Assembly (NCBI GenBank): GCA_021613375.1
Contig: CM038709.1
Location: forward strand, 37,542,428 to 37,606,427
Length of the DNA: 64,000 nt
Source: Megaleporinus macrocephalus
Taxonomy: Eukaryota; Chordata; Actinopteri; Characiformes; Anostomidae
Direction of reading: 5' to 3'
Shown here: positions 1-11,451 of the stretch, piece by piece
How the letters are laid out: every line of letters begins with the position of its first letter
Position numbering within the stretch: the first letter of the stretch is position 1
Notes under the pieces: generated by a model
Database searches by the model: none
What the model saw: the letters and a program-made list of their open reading frames with translations, nothing else
Told to the model about the DNA's origin: nothing
Program-made: the position numbers and the translations under genes

Positions 1-334
1 CCTGTCTGATGGTCTTCATGATGCTGTTTGTTCACTAGTGTTCTCTACCAAACCACTCAGGCTTTCACAAAACAGGTGTATTTATACTGAGACTAAATTA
101 CACACAGCTGGAATCTTTTAATTAATTAAGTGACTTCTAAAAGTATTTAATTGCACTTATTTAGGGGTGTCAGAGTAAAGGGGGTTGAATACTTTTGCAT
201 GTCACACTTTACTTTGCTACTTTGTGTTGGTCTATCACTTAAAATCTTAATAAAATGCATGCAAGCTTGTGGTTGTAGGGTGACAAAATGTGAAAAGAGG
301 TTAATGGGTATGAATACTTTTGCAAGCCACTGTA
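1..334 (+). mobile_element. Terminal part of a DNA transposon (Tc1/mariner- or Kolobok-like)
   Basis: The segment ends in a terminal inverted repeat of a type common in fish DNA transposons (GAATACTTTTGCAAGCCACTG, about 312-332), followed by TA. An internal near-copy of the same motif occurs at about 187-200. The non-coding run before it, with the phrase TTGTGTTGGTCTATCAC at 224-240, is typical of the 3' flank of these elements. No transposase frame remains, and the left part lies outside the window. Superfamily assignment is from memory of such ends and is uncertain. Confidence 0.55.
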
Positions 335-338
335 TATA

Positions 339-1713
339 CACTACCGCTCAAAAGTTTAGGATAACTTTAGAATTTCATTTCATGCAATTTTCATGCATTT
401 CATGCCATTTTTATGCAATTCACAAACAATATTGTCCATTTCACAATTAATGTAAGTGTATCAGATGATTTTTAAAGAATAAAAATGTTTGTATTAAAGT
501 CTATTTTTGTATAGAGGCTTATTTTGCATATAGTCCTATTATCAGAAATTCTCAGTCCCCTGTCTAAATCTCCTGGTACGGCCACCAATCCAAGTTAAGG
601 ATGTTATTGGGCTAATTGGTTGTTAGGACAGTCTTGCTCAATTGTGATGCACAGCTGAAAAACATTCTACTAATAAGTGAGTATAAAAGGGAGAACAACA
701 TTCTAGGTTAGTTTAGTATCTGAAGCATCAGCAGTTGATGGCTTGCTGACAGGCTTTAGAGACCCATCAGTCCATTGTTGTGTTAAGGAAGGTAGGTGTA
801 AGAAATCAGACTCGAAAGGAGACATGTAATCCATGTGCAAGGCTTTAATGCGACAGAGCAGTTCAAAATTCAACAAAAACAGTTCAAGGAGCTCGCTAAG
901 GCGAGAATGTCCAAAGGGTTGGAAGCAGGAGGGCTAGAGGTAGCTACCGGCTGATCCAGAGAGCAGGCTGGATGGAGATAATGGATCGCCGGCGAAGATG
1001 AAGAGACTCACTCGCTCCTCCTGCGTTGGTCCGATGGTCCTGGGGAACCTGAGCAGCACTCGCGTCCCACGGTGAAGGAAGACTCAGATTCAGCCCTGTG
1101 TGGACAGGTTAGAGCAGCGTGCCGTATGGCGACTTTCAATGGGCTGCGCAGCAGCAACACAAACAGTCTCTACAGAGGACCGGCTGGAGCTGGGGAAACT
1201 AACCCGTACAGAGATTGGAGTTCCTGGATCCGTGGTTGCAACAACCTCACTCTTCGGGCACCGCCATAGTGGGGCTCAACCGAGCAGGTGGGTGATGAGG
1301 CTGGTGTTGGAGTCTGCGGGTTCTCTTGGGTTCCAGGGAGGTAGACGAGACCCTGCTGTGGAAATGCCAAACTTGATGAACCTGGAAAAAGACCTTGAGA
1401 GCACACCAGCCTAAAGACCATGGACAGGTAGGATCTGATCCTCACAGTTTCAGGTTACTGAAAACAGAAACACAAACACTGAAACAATGGCACGCGCTGA
1501 GGGTGCTGAGTAATATAGAGGTGTGCTAACGTGCCGCAGCCGCTGCTTGTTAGCACTAATCACCGGCAGGTGTAGGTGATGATGCGTGAAGGTGTGTGTG
1601 AATGCGAATGGATGAACACGCCCTGTGGGGCGCTGAGAGGCGGGGCTTACAGAAGACTACTCCATTGAAAACAAGAACATTTAACTGTGATCCCAAACTT
1701 TTGAGTGGTAGTG
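339..1713 (+). mobile_element. MITE family A, copy 1, carrying an inserted LTR
   Basis: Terminal inverted repeats begin CACTACCGCTCAAAAGTTTA (339) and end in the reverse complement form at 1689-1713, flanked by TATA-rich sequence. The body (about 360-796) closely matches 15975-16495 and 34516-34987. An 855-bp block (797-1651) absent from those siblings interrupts it. No transposase is encoded, so it is non-autonomous. The ends and TA-rich flanks suggest a Tc1/mariner-mobilised element. Confidence 0.8.
797..1651 (-). mobile_element. Solo LTR inserted in MITE copy 1
   Basis: This block is absent from two sibling MITEs at the same position, so its edges are known. It starts and ends with TGTAAG...CTTACA, the TG...CA ends of an LTR. 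Read on the minus strand it has a TATA-like TATATTA (complement of about 1511-1517) and an ATTAAA poly(A)-like signal near 844-849 before the 3' end, the order expected in an LTR. Flanking pentamers GTAGG (792-796) and GAAGA (1652-1656) each differ by one base from GAAGG, the sequence in copy 3, which fits a decayed 5-bp target duplication. Probably Gypsy-type; the clade is inferred only. Open frames inside it are not genes. Confidence 0.6.
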
Positions 1714-2817
1714 TGTATATATATTGATAGACAGATATAAAGTTTGTGTGGTGTTATAAACTCCATAAACCACCGACTGTCAGTTATGCAAATTATAAAG
1801 TTGTCAAAATCAGGGCTAACAAATCATAGCAGTTCCTTACGAGCGGTGTGTCAGCCGAACGGTTGAACAGCATTATTTGTTCTACATTGTTGCCAGTTTG
1901 ATGTGCTTTTCCACCATCCTGTCTGTGGCTACAGATGATTGGATGATTGGCAGTTGTAATCTCTTAGTTGCCACCATTGGCTGATAGATTGGGAGGAAGA
2001 GGGTGGGGGTTGTGGGGGCTATGTGTGTGTGTGTGTGTGTGTAATAACACACTCAGATCAAACCCGTCCCAAAGGCAGAATCTTACTTCCTTATCATATG
2101 CCACAGCCTGGCTGTCCGTCCTCCATTGTTCAGCAGACTGATGTTCCCTCTCCATGCTTCTGACTGGGTTTGCTTTCCGGGCTGCGCTTCGTAGAAAACA
2201 AGCATATTTCTGCCTGTTCTGACTGGTCGCGGCTAGATTGGACCCACGCCAGCCCACATGGTTTGGACAACTCTGTTGTTTGGAGATCCAATCTTTGCTT
2301 AATTTATTTTGAGCAGCAACCCTCGTTTTTGGCGTCAGCACAAACAAATTCGAAGAGGCCAGGAATTGGGCTGGCTGTATGAAGCAATCGGCAGATATGG
2401 AATTCAATTTAGGCATGAGTGTTCGTACGGAACAGATGTTCTTTTCAGTCCATACTGTTTCCCTTCGCGAAATCACTTGGCAGACCTGATGCCCCCTGGC
2501 TTTCCGAAGACCGCATCCAAAGATCCAAGTGAACTGAGGCTGTGATTTGTTTAGAGTGGTGAAAAAATGCCCTAGACAGGATGTTTATATGTACTACATA
2601 CACAATACACACTACACACATTATACATTTACACAAACTAATCAAACAGGTTCCACAATAGTATTCTTAGAGCAATGCTGTAGAAAAAAGTCATCAAATA
2701 TACTTGACCTCGTGCCAAATTCTCATAGTTCAAACACTTTTTTTATATTATTACTATATTTATTTTTTAACCGCATTTTAAATTCTGCATTTGCTGTTTA
2801 CATTGTAAACATCACTA
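1714..2817. other. Unique sequence with a (TG)n tract; possible conserved non-coding island
   Basis: No gene is recognised. A (GT)10-11 microsatellite lies at 2022-2042. About 2050-2545 is higher in GC and CpG than its surroundings and matches no other part of the window, so it is a candidate conserved non-coding element. 2590-2640 is a TACACA-type low-complexity run and 2740-2775 is T-rich. Frames here have no recognisable domains, and one ends in a His-Thr run made by the microsatellite. Confidence 0.4.
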
Positions 2818-3375
2818 AATGATGAATGGACCAATACAAATGCTTCAAAATAACTTCAAAAGAAAACATTCTGGTTCCATTGACTTACATTAAAACTAAA
2901 GTTGGTTGTTCTCCTCTCCTGTAAAGTTATATATGTATATAATATATGTAATATCGTCGCTGTCCAATGAAAAACATGCATCTTCATTTTTTGTCAATTT
3001 TCATTTTTCTACATCATTTGAATACGACAGCTGCCGTTGACAATGTGTGCCATTTCCATGATGAATGGACAATAGAAATGCTTCAAAATCACTTGGAAAT
3101 AATTTTGGTTCCATGAACTTACATTGAAAGTAAAGACTGTTCTTGGTCTTTCCTGTAAAGTTCCTATTTTGGAGATACTTGTTTCTCATTGGACAGCATC
3201 AGCTGGTGCTTACATTTTGCAAAGATTTCATGGACTAATACAAATTCTTAAAGAAATAATTTTTCCATTGACTCTGAATTGAGATTGAACTGAACTCTGC
3301 ATTGAAATTAAAGACAGTCTTCGGGCTCTCCTGCAAAGTTGTCATTTTGGAGTTGGACAACAATGATATTTAGAA
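2818..3375 (+). repeat. Dispersed repeat family K, three diverged tandem copies
   Basis: Three successive units starting near 2818, 3056 and 3226 share the same order of phrases: a GATGAATGGAC-like start, GAAATGCTTCAAAAT, GGTTCCAT, ACTTACATTGAAA and CTCCTGTAAAGTT, then TTTTGGA in the later two. A single related unit lies at 62575-62705. The units are about 150-240 bp apart and considerably diverged. No coding capacity was seen. Confidence 0.65.
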
Positions 3376-3399
3376 TACATAACTATAATAAAAAGGGAA

Positions 3400-3660
3400 A
3401 ACTCTTTCTAGTTTAGTTGCCACTGGTTGTCAATTATTGTTGTGATGCTGCACAACTGATTGTCGAATGTTGTGTGATGAAAGTCAAGCTGATGTTGATT
3501 AACCACTGATGATGTCACAAATAAATTCTGCAGGTCTGTAAAGTGGGACGTGCCCTTTCCAACAAGTCCTGGATCACAGCCTTCAGTGAGCCAGAAATAT
3601 GAACCCCAGCCTCTCACAAATTTATATACAACGTAGGTGCATGACAGCAGTCCGGAGAGC
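3400..3660 (+). repeat. Dispersed repeat family P, copy 1
   Basis: The phrases AAGTCAAGCTGATGTTGATT (about 3481) and CACTGATGATGT followed by AAATAAA, and then ACAAATTTATATACAACGTA with GGTGCATGACAG about 100 bp later, reappear in the same order and orientation at 57118-57245. Nothing coding is recognised. Its nature (SINE, MITE or older transposon) cannot be decided here. Confidence 0.5.
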
Positions 3661-3811
3661 CAGAGAAATTGAATGTGGGGTAAAAGCTATGCTGCCTCCA
3701 TATGAATTGTTTTTCCTTGCCTCATTCTTAATCTTCGGCACAGGTGAAAGTTCATTTGGCTCGTATTTGAGCAAAGGAACCGTCATATTATGAGTTTAAG
3801 CTGGCTGTTCA

Positions 3812-4205
3812 GGAAACCACCGCGCAAAACATTTTATTCTCTAAATATTCAAATAATATTTATACAGTGAGTAGTAGTTTTATATGTGCTTATTTCTCCA
3901 TTTTGAAGCTTCTCCTAGTGGAAACAGCCCAATATTATTTACAGTTCTCATCTAATACCTGCTTTGACTGCTCAGTACTTCATTAAGCTAAATCAAGATT
4001 GCTGGTTAAGGAACCGAACAAACACATACAATGTCTGGGGTGTCCAGAAGAAATCTGGAACTACACTTCTTCAAACTGGAGCTCAAGATATGATCTACTT
4101 CTTTCACAATAACATATTCATGCTATTTTGCATTGTTCTAATGATATCTGGTGTTCTTACTGGTGAAAATACACTTATTGTTAAGATAAAGGGTTTTAAA
4201 CAATG
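3812..4205 (+). mobile_element. MITE family J, truncated copy
   Basis: About 390 bp aligns by eye with 29680-30145: GCTTCTCCTAGTGGAAAC, CAATATTATTTACAGTTCTC, GGAGCTCAAGATATGATC and GGTGAAAATACACTTATTG occur in the same order. The outer inverted repeats present at 29668 and 30149-30184 are missing or decayed here. A third copy runs off the right edge of the window at 63931-64000. Confidence 0.65.
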
Positions 4206-4615
4206 ACCTTAAGTGGCTAAGATTAAGCAGAGTTCACTGAGATTATGAATATTCTGTTTATTGCTTTTACAAGTTCAGACATCAACATTATACCATTACA
4301 CCATACAATTTCTCATCTTTCCATACCCTCTACCCCAAAGCATACATGTGCGTTTCCTATCTGTTTGAAGCATAACATTGTTAACTACATAAAGAAAAGA
4401 AAAAGGCCATTAAAATAAATAAATATATAAATGCATAAAAATACATAAATAAATAAACAAAGATGATAATCTTTAACTAAGATACCCTTCTGGGCCAGTT
4501 TAATATCTGAAATATATAAAGTTTCATTCCAATAAGATATTTGCAAACCTTGTATGTTACAAGTATGTTACAAAAGGTAACCATGTGTCAAAAAGCATAG
4601 CTTTTGAACCTCTTA
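4206..4615. other. Probable 3' untranslated region of the L1-type fragment; A-rich run
   Basis: This lies directly downstream (minus strand) of the LINE coding remnant at 4616-5172 and is probably its 3' UTR. It contains an AAATAAATA-rich stretch at 4381-4465. No target-site duplication or clear tail was identified, so the LINE's 3' boundary is not fixed. Confidence 0.35.
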
Positions 4616-5172
4616 TGGTAAATTGTATTTTTTCCAGTTGAATATAAGCCATTTATTATGTGTGGGTGGGGTTGATCCTTTCCAATTTAGAAGAATTAAA
4701 CGTCTCGCCAGTAAAGAGGAGAAGGCAATAACACACTTCTTGTCTTTAGTAAGAGATAAACTTTCAGGTTGAGTACCAAATAAGGCAAGAAGGGGGTGTG
4801 GATCAATCTGAACTCTATAGACGTCACTGTAAGATTTAAAAATGCTCTTCCAAAACTCTGCCAGTTTACGACACGACCAACGCATATGGGCTAGGGTGGC
4901 TGGTGTTTGCTTACATCTATTACATGCTGGGCTAATATTAGGAAATATTTTAGATAATTTATAATTAGTGAGGTGAAGCCAGTGGTCTATTTTAAATTGT
5001 ATTAAATTGTGTCTTGCACACAGCAAAGATGAATGAATCTGATTGAGAATGCACTCCACATCTGAGAAATCCACAGCTAGATCTTGCTGCCATGAGACTC
5101 TAATGGGTTCTAGCATTTGAGGATTTGAGGAATTAATAATGATATACATACAGGAGATAATTCCTCGGCTAT
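4616..5172 (-). pseudogene. 5'-truncated L1-type LINE, ORF2 C-terminal end
   Basis: An uninterrupted minus-strand frame encodes about 185 residues resembling the C-terminal end of fish L1-type ORF2 proteins. Visible hallmarks are a cysteine motif CNRCKQTPATLAHMRWSC, followed by EFWKSIF, an ALFG segment and a LARRLILLNWK segment near the end. The endonuclease and reverse transcriptase domains are absent: similarity stops near 5172, so the copy is 5'-truncated, the usual outcome of target-primed insertion. The frame is still open, which suggests a fairly recent insertion, but it cannot work alone. Assignment to the L1/Tx1 group is from the motif order. Confidence 0.75.
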
Positions 5173-5175
5173 TTG

Positions 5176-6959
5176 GATCTAAACTCAGCAGAGAATCAAC
5201 TGTTGATGGCAGGTAAACTAGAGAAGGAGCTGAATACTTTCTGTGTGAAGCTCCTTATCTGGAGATATCTAAAAAAAAAGTGGGTTTTAGGAAACTTAAA
5301 TCTTCGGGAAAGTTCAGTAAGAGATAGAAATGTTTTATCTAAAAACAGACCCTTTAAGCATCAATTCCGTTTTCATACCACAGGTGAAAAGCTTAGTCCG
5401 AACAGGATGGCAAAAACGAGCAGTTGAGCATAACTGGAGTGTAATCCAAAATGTTTCACTGTTCACTGAGTTCACTGAGATTTTATATATATATATTGTA
5501 ATAAATGGACTTAATACAGATACTCTGTGTTCTGAATACATATTCCAGATATGTGGTTTCCATTACTTGCCAACTCAATAAAACCATATGCCATGTTTAC
5601 AGTATGGTCATGTTGGTGTCCTGTAAAAGAGTTCAGGTAAAGTTTCACCAATGTTTTGAATCTGCCATCGACACAGCATTCTTAGATATCAAACCTAACG
5701 TGCTAATGCTGATGTAATTGAACAGAAAGCCAGAACTGTATCCCAGCAGACTGGAGTTAATTAGAAAGAACATGTCAGATGACTGTGTATTTATGCATGC
5801 TGCTCCCCGTCCCCTGGTTATTGGCTGTATCCTCAGCATTTCTGCAGATGACAGATCTGCCAGGTGGCGTTCTATCCTCTGGACAGACTCATTTCTGCTG
5901 ATCCATTTTTCATTGACCTTACATACCTAATGATACGCTCACTGACTCTGAATTTAACATCTATATTTGAATAATAGCATTAATATCCATGCCCCAAAAA
6001 ATGTGCTGCCAGGAAGGCAGATGTTAGCCAGATGTTAAGTCCTTTATACCAGATGATGACCCACTGCCAACTGTGCAGATCCATAAACTCCTTCCACATG
6101 ATAGCATTGTGGCTAATAGCATAGGGTTCTAAACTATGTTTCAGGCACTGCTAGCAATCATTCCTCAATCTACGGCAACTAAGTTAACTAAGCGCACACA
6201 CGCAATTATTAATATGTGCTTGTTAGGTTAGTTTCAGCTTGATAGGTTGCTCAGACTTAAAGAGAAAGTGGCATGGACATGTTAGCTTTGTGATTGGTTA
6301 GGGAATGTTTACGGAAGCATTACCCCCTGTTGTGACCACCCAGAATACAGCGAAGGGAGAGAAGTATGGTGAAATACTGCAGACATTTTTTAGACTTTGG
6401 GAATATATTCATGTATAATGTGGCCCAGAGGAACAAGATTAACTTTAATTTTATTAGAAAGAAAATTCAGGAGTTAGGCTCCCTGGGGCTTTAGGGAATG
6501 GCACTATCACAGAGGATATACCCTCACTGACCTATATTCAAGTTAAGGCACCAAGTCTTATGATTTAAGACATACTAGTTTGAATTACAGGCTCTGCTGT
6601 TACGTAAAAACACACTCTTGGGTTCCCCTGACACTAAATTATAGACAGCACTGACAGTCATGCTGAATGAATTTAACCGCAAATGCATTAGGAACTAAGT
6701 GCATTGGCCAAGTCCAGAGGGCAGTGTTTTCCCAGCTGTAACGAAATCTTCAGTTTATCTGCTTGACCCTTTATATTTTAACCATTAAAACAAGTTTCTA
6801 CATCTGTGTTCAATGATTACAGACCAATTTCTAACATATATCATGCCAAAATGAGTCCATCCTTTTGATAGTTTAGTGAAGCGTAGGCATCAGGCCTGCC
6901 TTTGTCTTTCAAGACATGTTCTAGTTTACCACTGACTGGCCTCTCTGACTCATTCTGGC
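5176..6959. other. Unannotated sequence
   Basis: I see no gene, RNA gene or clear repeat. The stretch is AT-rich with scattered short frames (for example 5718-5930) lacking recognisable motifs and not shared with other parts of the window. A short (TA)n lies at about 5482-5496. Confidence 0.3.
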
Positions 6960-7660
6960 AGTGTTTGTGAATACTATTGAGGATTTGGCTGCACTGGGTA
7001 CTTGTGCTTCCAAATATCAGGCAATATCTTGCGGAGTCCCTCAAGGCTCAATACTAAGCCCCTTATCATTTAGCTTATATTGTTGCTGTCATAACAAAAC
7101 TTTGTATCTAAGGGACGGGAACTTTATAGCAAAAGGAAGAACAAAACATTTTAACTCAATTGACTGTTGATTTATTGGCATTTCTTTTTATTTACAATTT
7201 ACATGCATCTTGAAATACCACAGCGAGGTGGTGTAAAATAGGAAAGGACCATAGATTTCTTTTAGTGGGGATGAAGCATAAAAAAAGAATATCCAGGCTT
7301 ATTTCTCGGTCCGTGTGCGCCAAAAACAGCATCTAGAGTCTAATACTTATTTCTGACAGTGATTTTAGTTTCAAGAACCACAGCAATGACTGCAAAATGG
7401 CACACTATCACTTCTGTAATATCTCTAGGGTCGGTGACATTCTTTCCACTGCTGACAGAGAGAAATATGCACCTTTGTGTTCACTAGACTGGATTACCGT
7501 AACACTTCATCTGACCTACAAAAGGCATTACAGAGATATTACAAAGTCATTACAAAGTTTTCAGACTGGTCCAACTCCAATCCTGAAAAGCACCAAGGTT
7601 TATATTACGTCCTTTCATTCCTTCATTGGTTACATATTGGTATGTTATTAGATGTTTAAA
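6960..7660 (+). pseudogene. Decayed LINE reverse transcriptase fragments (L2/Rex1-like)
   Basis: Two pieces of a non-LTR reverse transcriptase in the right order. At about 7020-7080 a frame reads GVPQGSILSPLSFSLY, the RT motif B block. At about 7485-7640 the frames contain TRLDYRN (compare SRLDYCN) and LSFLHWLH (compare SLHWLPV), typical of the region after the RT in L2-like fish LINEs. Sequence between them is frameshifted or replaced. Too damaged to assign to a clade with confidence. Confidence 0.5.
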
Positions 7661-8169
7661 CTTTTTACCTTAGAAAAGTAAAAATTTCAAATGTATTGAT
7701 CTGATCACTAAGATCATCAAACTGTGAAACCCGAAGGGTGCCCTGCTCTGTTATTTAATAATTGGATAAATAAAGAATACCTCCACCCAAACAATACGGT
7801 GCCTTGCATTTGTCTCAAGAAGGGCATTGCAAGTTTTTTGGAAAATCATAATTCCCTCTTGTTACTGCTTAATAATGTGTTACCGGCTGCCAGTTAGTTA
7901 ATTAGACGTTTTTGACTTGATAGAATAATTGGCATCTATTGGCGCAAAAAGGCTTAATAAGGGCATAAAATTCTGCACTGAAGATAATAAAGCTGAATAC
8001 ATCATGATAAATGCTTAACTCACCTTAGCTGCTGTGTAAAAATAAGCAGTTAGTTTGTAGTCAACTATCAAGTCTTAGATTTTAAGCATTAATACTTTCA
8101 AAGTGTCGTAATAATACAAAGGGAAAATATTCTGAAGCATTTGGGGAATATGTAAGATGAGTATTTAAT
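7661..8169. other. Unannotated AT-rich sequence
   Basis: No coding signal is recognised. The first part may be the decayed 3' flank of the preceding LINE. Confidence 0.25.
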
Positions 8170-8640
8170 AATAGCTCCTTTGGTACATTAGAACAGATTA
8201 TAAACTAATTCTGTATACTAAGAATCTCAGTTCTTGTTTGGAAATTATTTGTCCATCCGTTCTCACAAAAGCACTTCTGGCAACACCTTCAGCTTGGGGA
8301 TTTTGAGGTGTGTTTGGGATCACTCTCCTCTATCCATTACAGTTTGCTTCCATAGTTTGAGGGAATTTATTTGAATCCATTCTTCGCTCTACATGTGAGA
8401 TGTTCCTTATGTTACTGGCTGCAGCACAAGCTCAAAGCATGATTGATCCCCTCCTGCGCCTACCAGTTGGAGGGGTGTTCCTTTTTCTGCACCCTTTTTT
8501 TCTCCCAACATACATTTACTTATACATTTACTTATTTTAGCTAAAGAGTTCTTTTTTAACCACTTAACCACAGGACGTATTTCCAAAATGCAACAGATTT
8601 GTTTGGTTTCATTGTTTAGTTTCTTTGTAAACTTTCCCAA
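8170..8640 (-). pseudogene. Tc1-like transposase remnant
   Basis: The minus-strand frame at 8407-8550 reads as a damaged version of the Tc1-family block ending in the [10 protein letters not shown] motif: GEKKGAEKGTPLQLVGAGG lines up with the usual run from a basic KKGA segment to the glycine triplet. On the plus strand the phrase CTGCAGCACAAGCTCAAAGCATGATTG... is the familiar antisense of this block. Only a fragment remains, so no function is possible. Confidence 0.5.
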
Positions 8641-8804
8641 ACCACTGTTTCCATACTACTGTGTCAGATGATTATTATTATATTTGTGGTTTAAAACTAT
8701 ATTGTTCATTCTTTTGCTTTTTGCTTGAAATATCAACTTCCTTCCAGCTCCAGATTGTCTGGTCTGATTGTGTGATTTGGGCTTAATAACAGCTTTTTGA
8801 TCGG

Positions 8805-9275
8805 ATGCACAGATTCCAGAAAACAACAGATTTTTTCCAAATTTCTTCCCATCGAGAATGAATAGGATTGAAAAACGCACACCAAATCTACTGAACTTCA
8901 GCTCGACCGACAGACATCGCTTCACATACATTAATTCAGAGCAGACCACCGAGTACATATTCATTGTTTTAACCTGCACCTTTTTTTGACAAAAAAAAGT
9001 GCCTCTTTTTTCTCCAGACTCCAATTCATTTCCGGACACACCCAAACCTCATGGTTTTATTAATCTTTAGCCACCAAACTGTCTGTAGTCACTCAGGGCA
9101 GGTCCCCAAGCACTAGTCCACAGACATACTGACCTGCACTCTGTTATTCATCCCTCGTTCCTCCCATAGGGTCCTATTTATTTTCGGCTGAATCCAAAAC
9201 TTACGGTTTCATTTAACCTACAGCCACCAAACTGCCTTACTCAGGGCAGATCCCAAACACACTGACCTGCACTCC
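8805..9275 (+). repeat. Dispersed repeat family N, copy 1, with internal duplication
   Basis: Phrases around GCTCGACCGACAGACATCGC (about 8902), CACACCCAAACCTCATGG, CAGCCACCAAACTG and CAGGGCAGATCCC recur in the same order at 21620-21915. Within this copy the second half (CACCAAACTG... CTGACCTGCACTC) is present twice, about 125 bp apart. No coding capacity was seen. Confidence 0.6.
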
Positions 9276-10193
9276 TCGTCTTGCTCATTGACAACCATGC
9301 TTTTCTAGAAATTTACTTTTCTAGTTATAATTGCAGCTCACACACTTGTGCTACTTCAAACTCTTCAATCATGTCGTTGGTGTGCATTGTTATTTAGAAA
9401 CAACATAAAAAATAGCTATATTTGCTGTACAAGAGCTTCACCTGCTTTTAGTCATGTTTGGATATGGTTAATTTTGCAATAGCTCTCCTATAGTGGTGAG
9501 GAGGAACGGGATGTGGCCAGTTTAGCAGAGTTTGCATCTGTATGCAAGTCGCAGCTCAAATGCTGTATAAGTGCTCTCTCCCGGTTTTTAATTTATCGGT
9601 CCTTTTGGGCTTGTGAATTGTTCAAACTGTGCAGAGGGACAGTTATTTTATATTATTATCAGCAGGCCACGTTCTAAGGACATTAAAAAATTTGCTAACA
9701 TTTAATTGTCTCAGTTTATTTGAAAGCAGTAATTAAAATCTGACTGTGGAAATAACTAAGCTAGACATAAATAATATGTGTTGTTATGCGCTGAGGAGAC
9801 TTTAATCACCCTTAAGAGCAAAACAGAGAGCAGAAAACCAAAAATCACAAAATCGGCACGTCGGACACGCCCACTGGGACAAATGTGACACGTGAATGGA
9901 TTGTTATGTATCCATGGGTTGCTCTGCGGAGACAGAGCCTGCACAGTCTAGCCCTGTATTGATTTCTTATTTGTCTGTTCTCCAATTTGTGCATCCACAG
10001 GAAGAATGATATATCTTTCTTCATAGCTGATAACTTTATGCATTCATTCTGAATTGAATGCAGAGGCCACAGAAACAGGTTTTTATGCCTGATGATTCTG
10101 CCAAAGACCTTGCTTTGGATTTGGTAATGATTCTCAAGTGTGGATTGTTGAATCTCAGATAAAAGTGTATGGTTATCTAGACCCAGAGTATTT
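9276..10193. other. Unannotated sequence
   Basis: No gene or repeat is recognised. Base composition and the lack of shared phrases suggest old unique intergenic DNA. Confidence 0.3.
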
Positions 10194-10749
10194 AATTAGA
10201 AGTCAGTAATGTCCAGTTAGAGGAAATTTTCTCAAGCCAAGGTCCAGACCATTATCATTTCTAACGTGTGTTATGATTCAGTGGCGTATTCCATTTACTG
10301 AAGTAGTCTAGTATAAGCATCTTATACCATCAGTTACTGAAACACCACCACATCACACATACCGTTCAGTATATTTACTGTTTAAATGCTGAACTTAATA
10401 AATGTCATCACTTTAAGTGAAAACTTAAAGTGCCTTTGAAAAAAAGTGCCTCAAAAAGTGTTTATTTATAGTAAAAAAGGGAAATAAAATATTTAGTTTT
10501 GTTAACTGAGTTTCACATCTTAACAGTATCTCCCTCTCGTATTCATCCACACTTTCTCTTGTTTAATGAGAGAAGTGAGCTCTTGGTTATTCAGCCAGGA
10601 CTTTAAAATTGGCCTGAAATTGATTTCACTATGCACATGATTGGTCTGTGAGGTTACTGCGCCGCAAAGCCCATATACCATAAAGACAAGAAAACCTCTG
10701 CCCCTTAAAATAAACACTGACAACATTAAATCCTTCTCAATAGTTTATC
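10194..10749 (+). mobile_element. hAT-like element family G, copy 1, truncated at the array
   Basis: The sequence shares ordered phrases with 39469-39850 plus 42400-42545 and, inverted, with 27430-28277: TTTAATTAGA at the start, TTTCTAACGTGTGTTATGATTCAG, TTTAAATGCTGAACT, CGCAAAGCCCATATACC and CATTAAATCCTTCTCAATAG. It stops abruptly at TTTATCT, where the trinucleotide array begins, so its right terminal repeat is missing. It is non-coding and internally deleted. Confidence 0.7.
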
Positions 10750-11451
10750 TTATTATTATTATTATTATTACTACCACTACTATTACTTCTACTACTACTA
10801 CTACCACTACTACTTCTACTACTACTACTATCACCACACTACCACTACTATTATTACTACCACCACTACTACCACTACCAGTACTGTTACTACCACTACT
10901 ATTACTACCACTACTATTACTTCTACTACTGCTACCTCTACTACTACTTCCACTACTACCATTACCACACTACCACTACTATTATTACTACCACCACTAC
11001 CACTACTATTACTACTACTATTACTTCAACTGCTGCTACCACTACTACAACTACTACTACCACTACTACTACTACTACCATCACCACACTACCACTTCTA
11101 TTATTACTACCACTACTATTACTACTACTACTATTACTTTAACTACTACTACTACCACTACTACTTCTACTACTACTACCATCACCACACTACCACTACT
11201 ATTATTACTACCACTACTGTTACTACCACTACTATTACTACCACTACTATTACTTATACTACTGCTACCTCTACTACCACTACTACTACCATTACCACAC
11301 TACCACTACAATTATTACTACCACAACTACTATTACTACCACTACTATTATTACAACCACCACTACTACCACTACTATTATTACTATTACTTCAACTACT
11401 GCTACCTCTACTACTACCACTACTACAACTACTACTACCACTGCTACTACC
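10743..11451. repeat. TAC/TAT trinucleotide array, left block
   Basis: About 710 bp of (TAN)n and (ACT/ATT)n trinucleotides, beginning with (TTA)8-9 and changing to TAC-rich units. All frames stay open because the units lack stop codons in some frames, which creates long Thr-, Tyr/His- and Leu-rich frames that are not genes. Multiple longer sub-blocks (for example TACCATCACCACACTACCACT) recur, showing secondary duplications. Confidence 0.95.

Noticed and set aside
1100..1445. Overlapping plus and minus frames of about 100 codons
   Set aside because: They lie inside the inserted LTR, overlap each other, and show no gag or env-like features.
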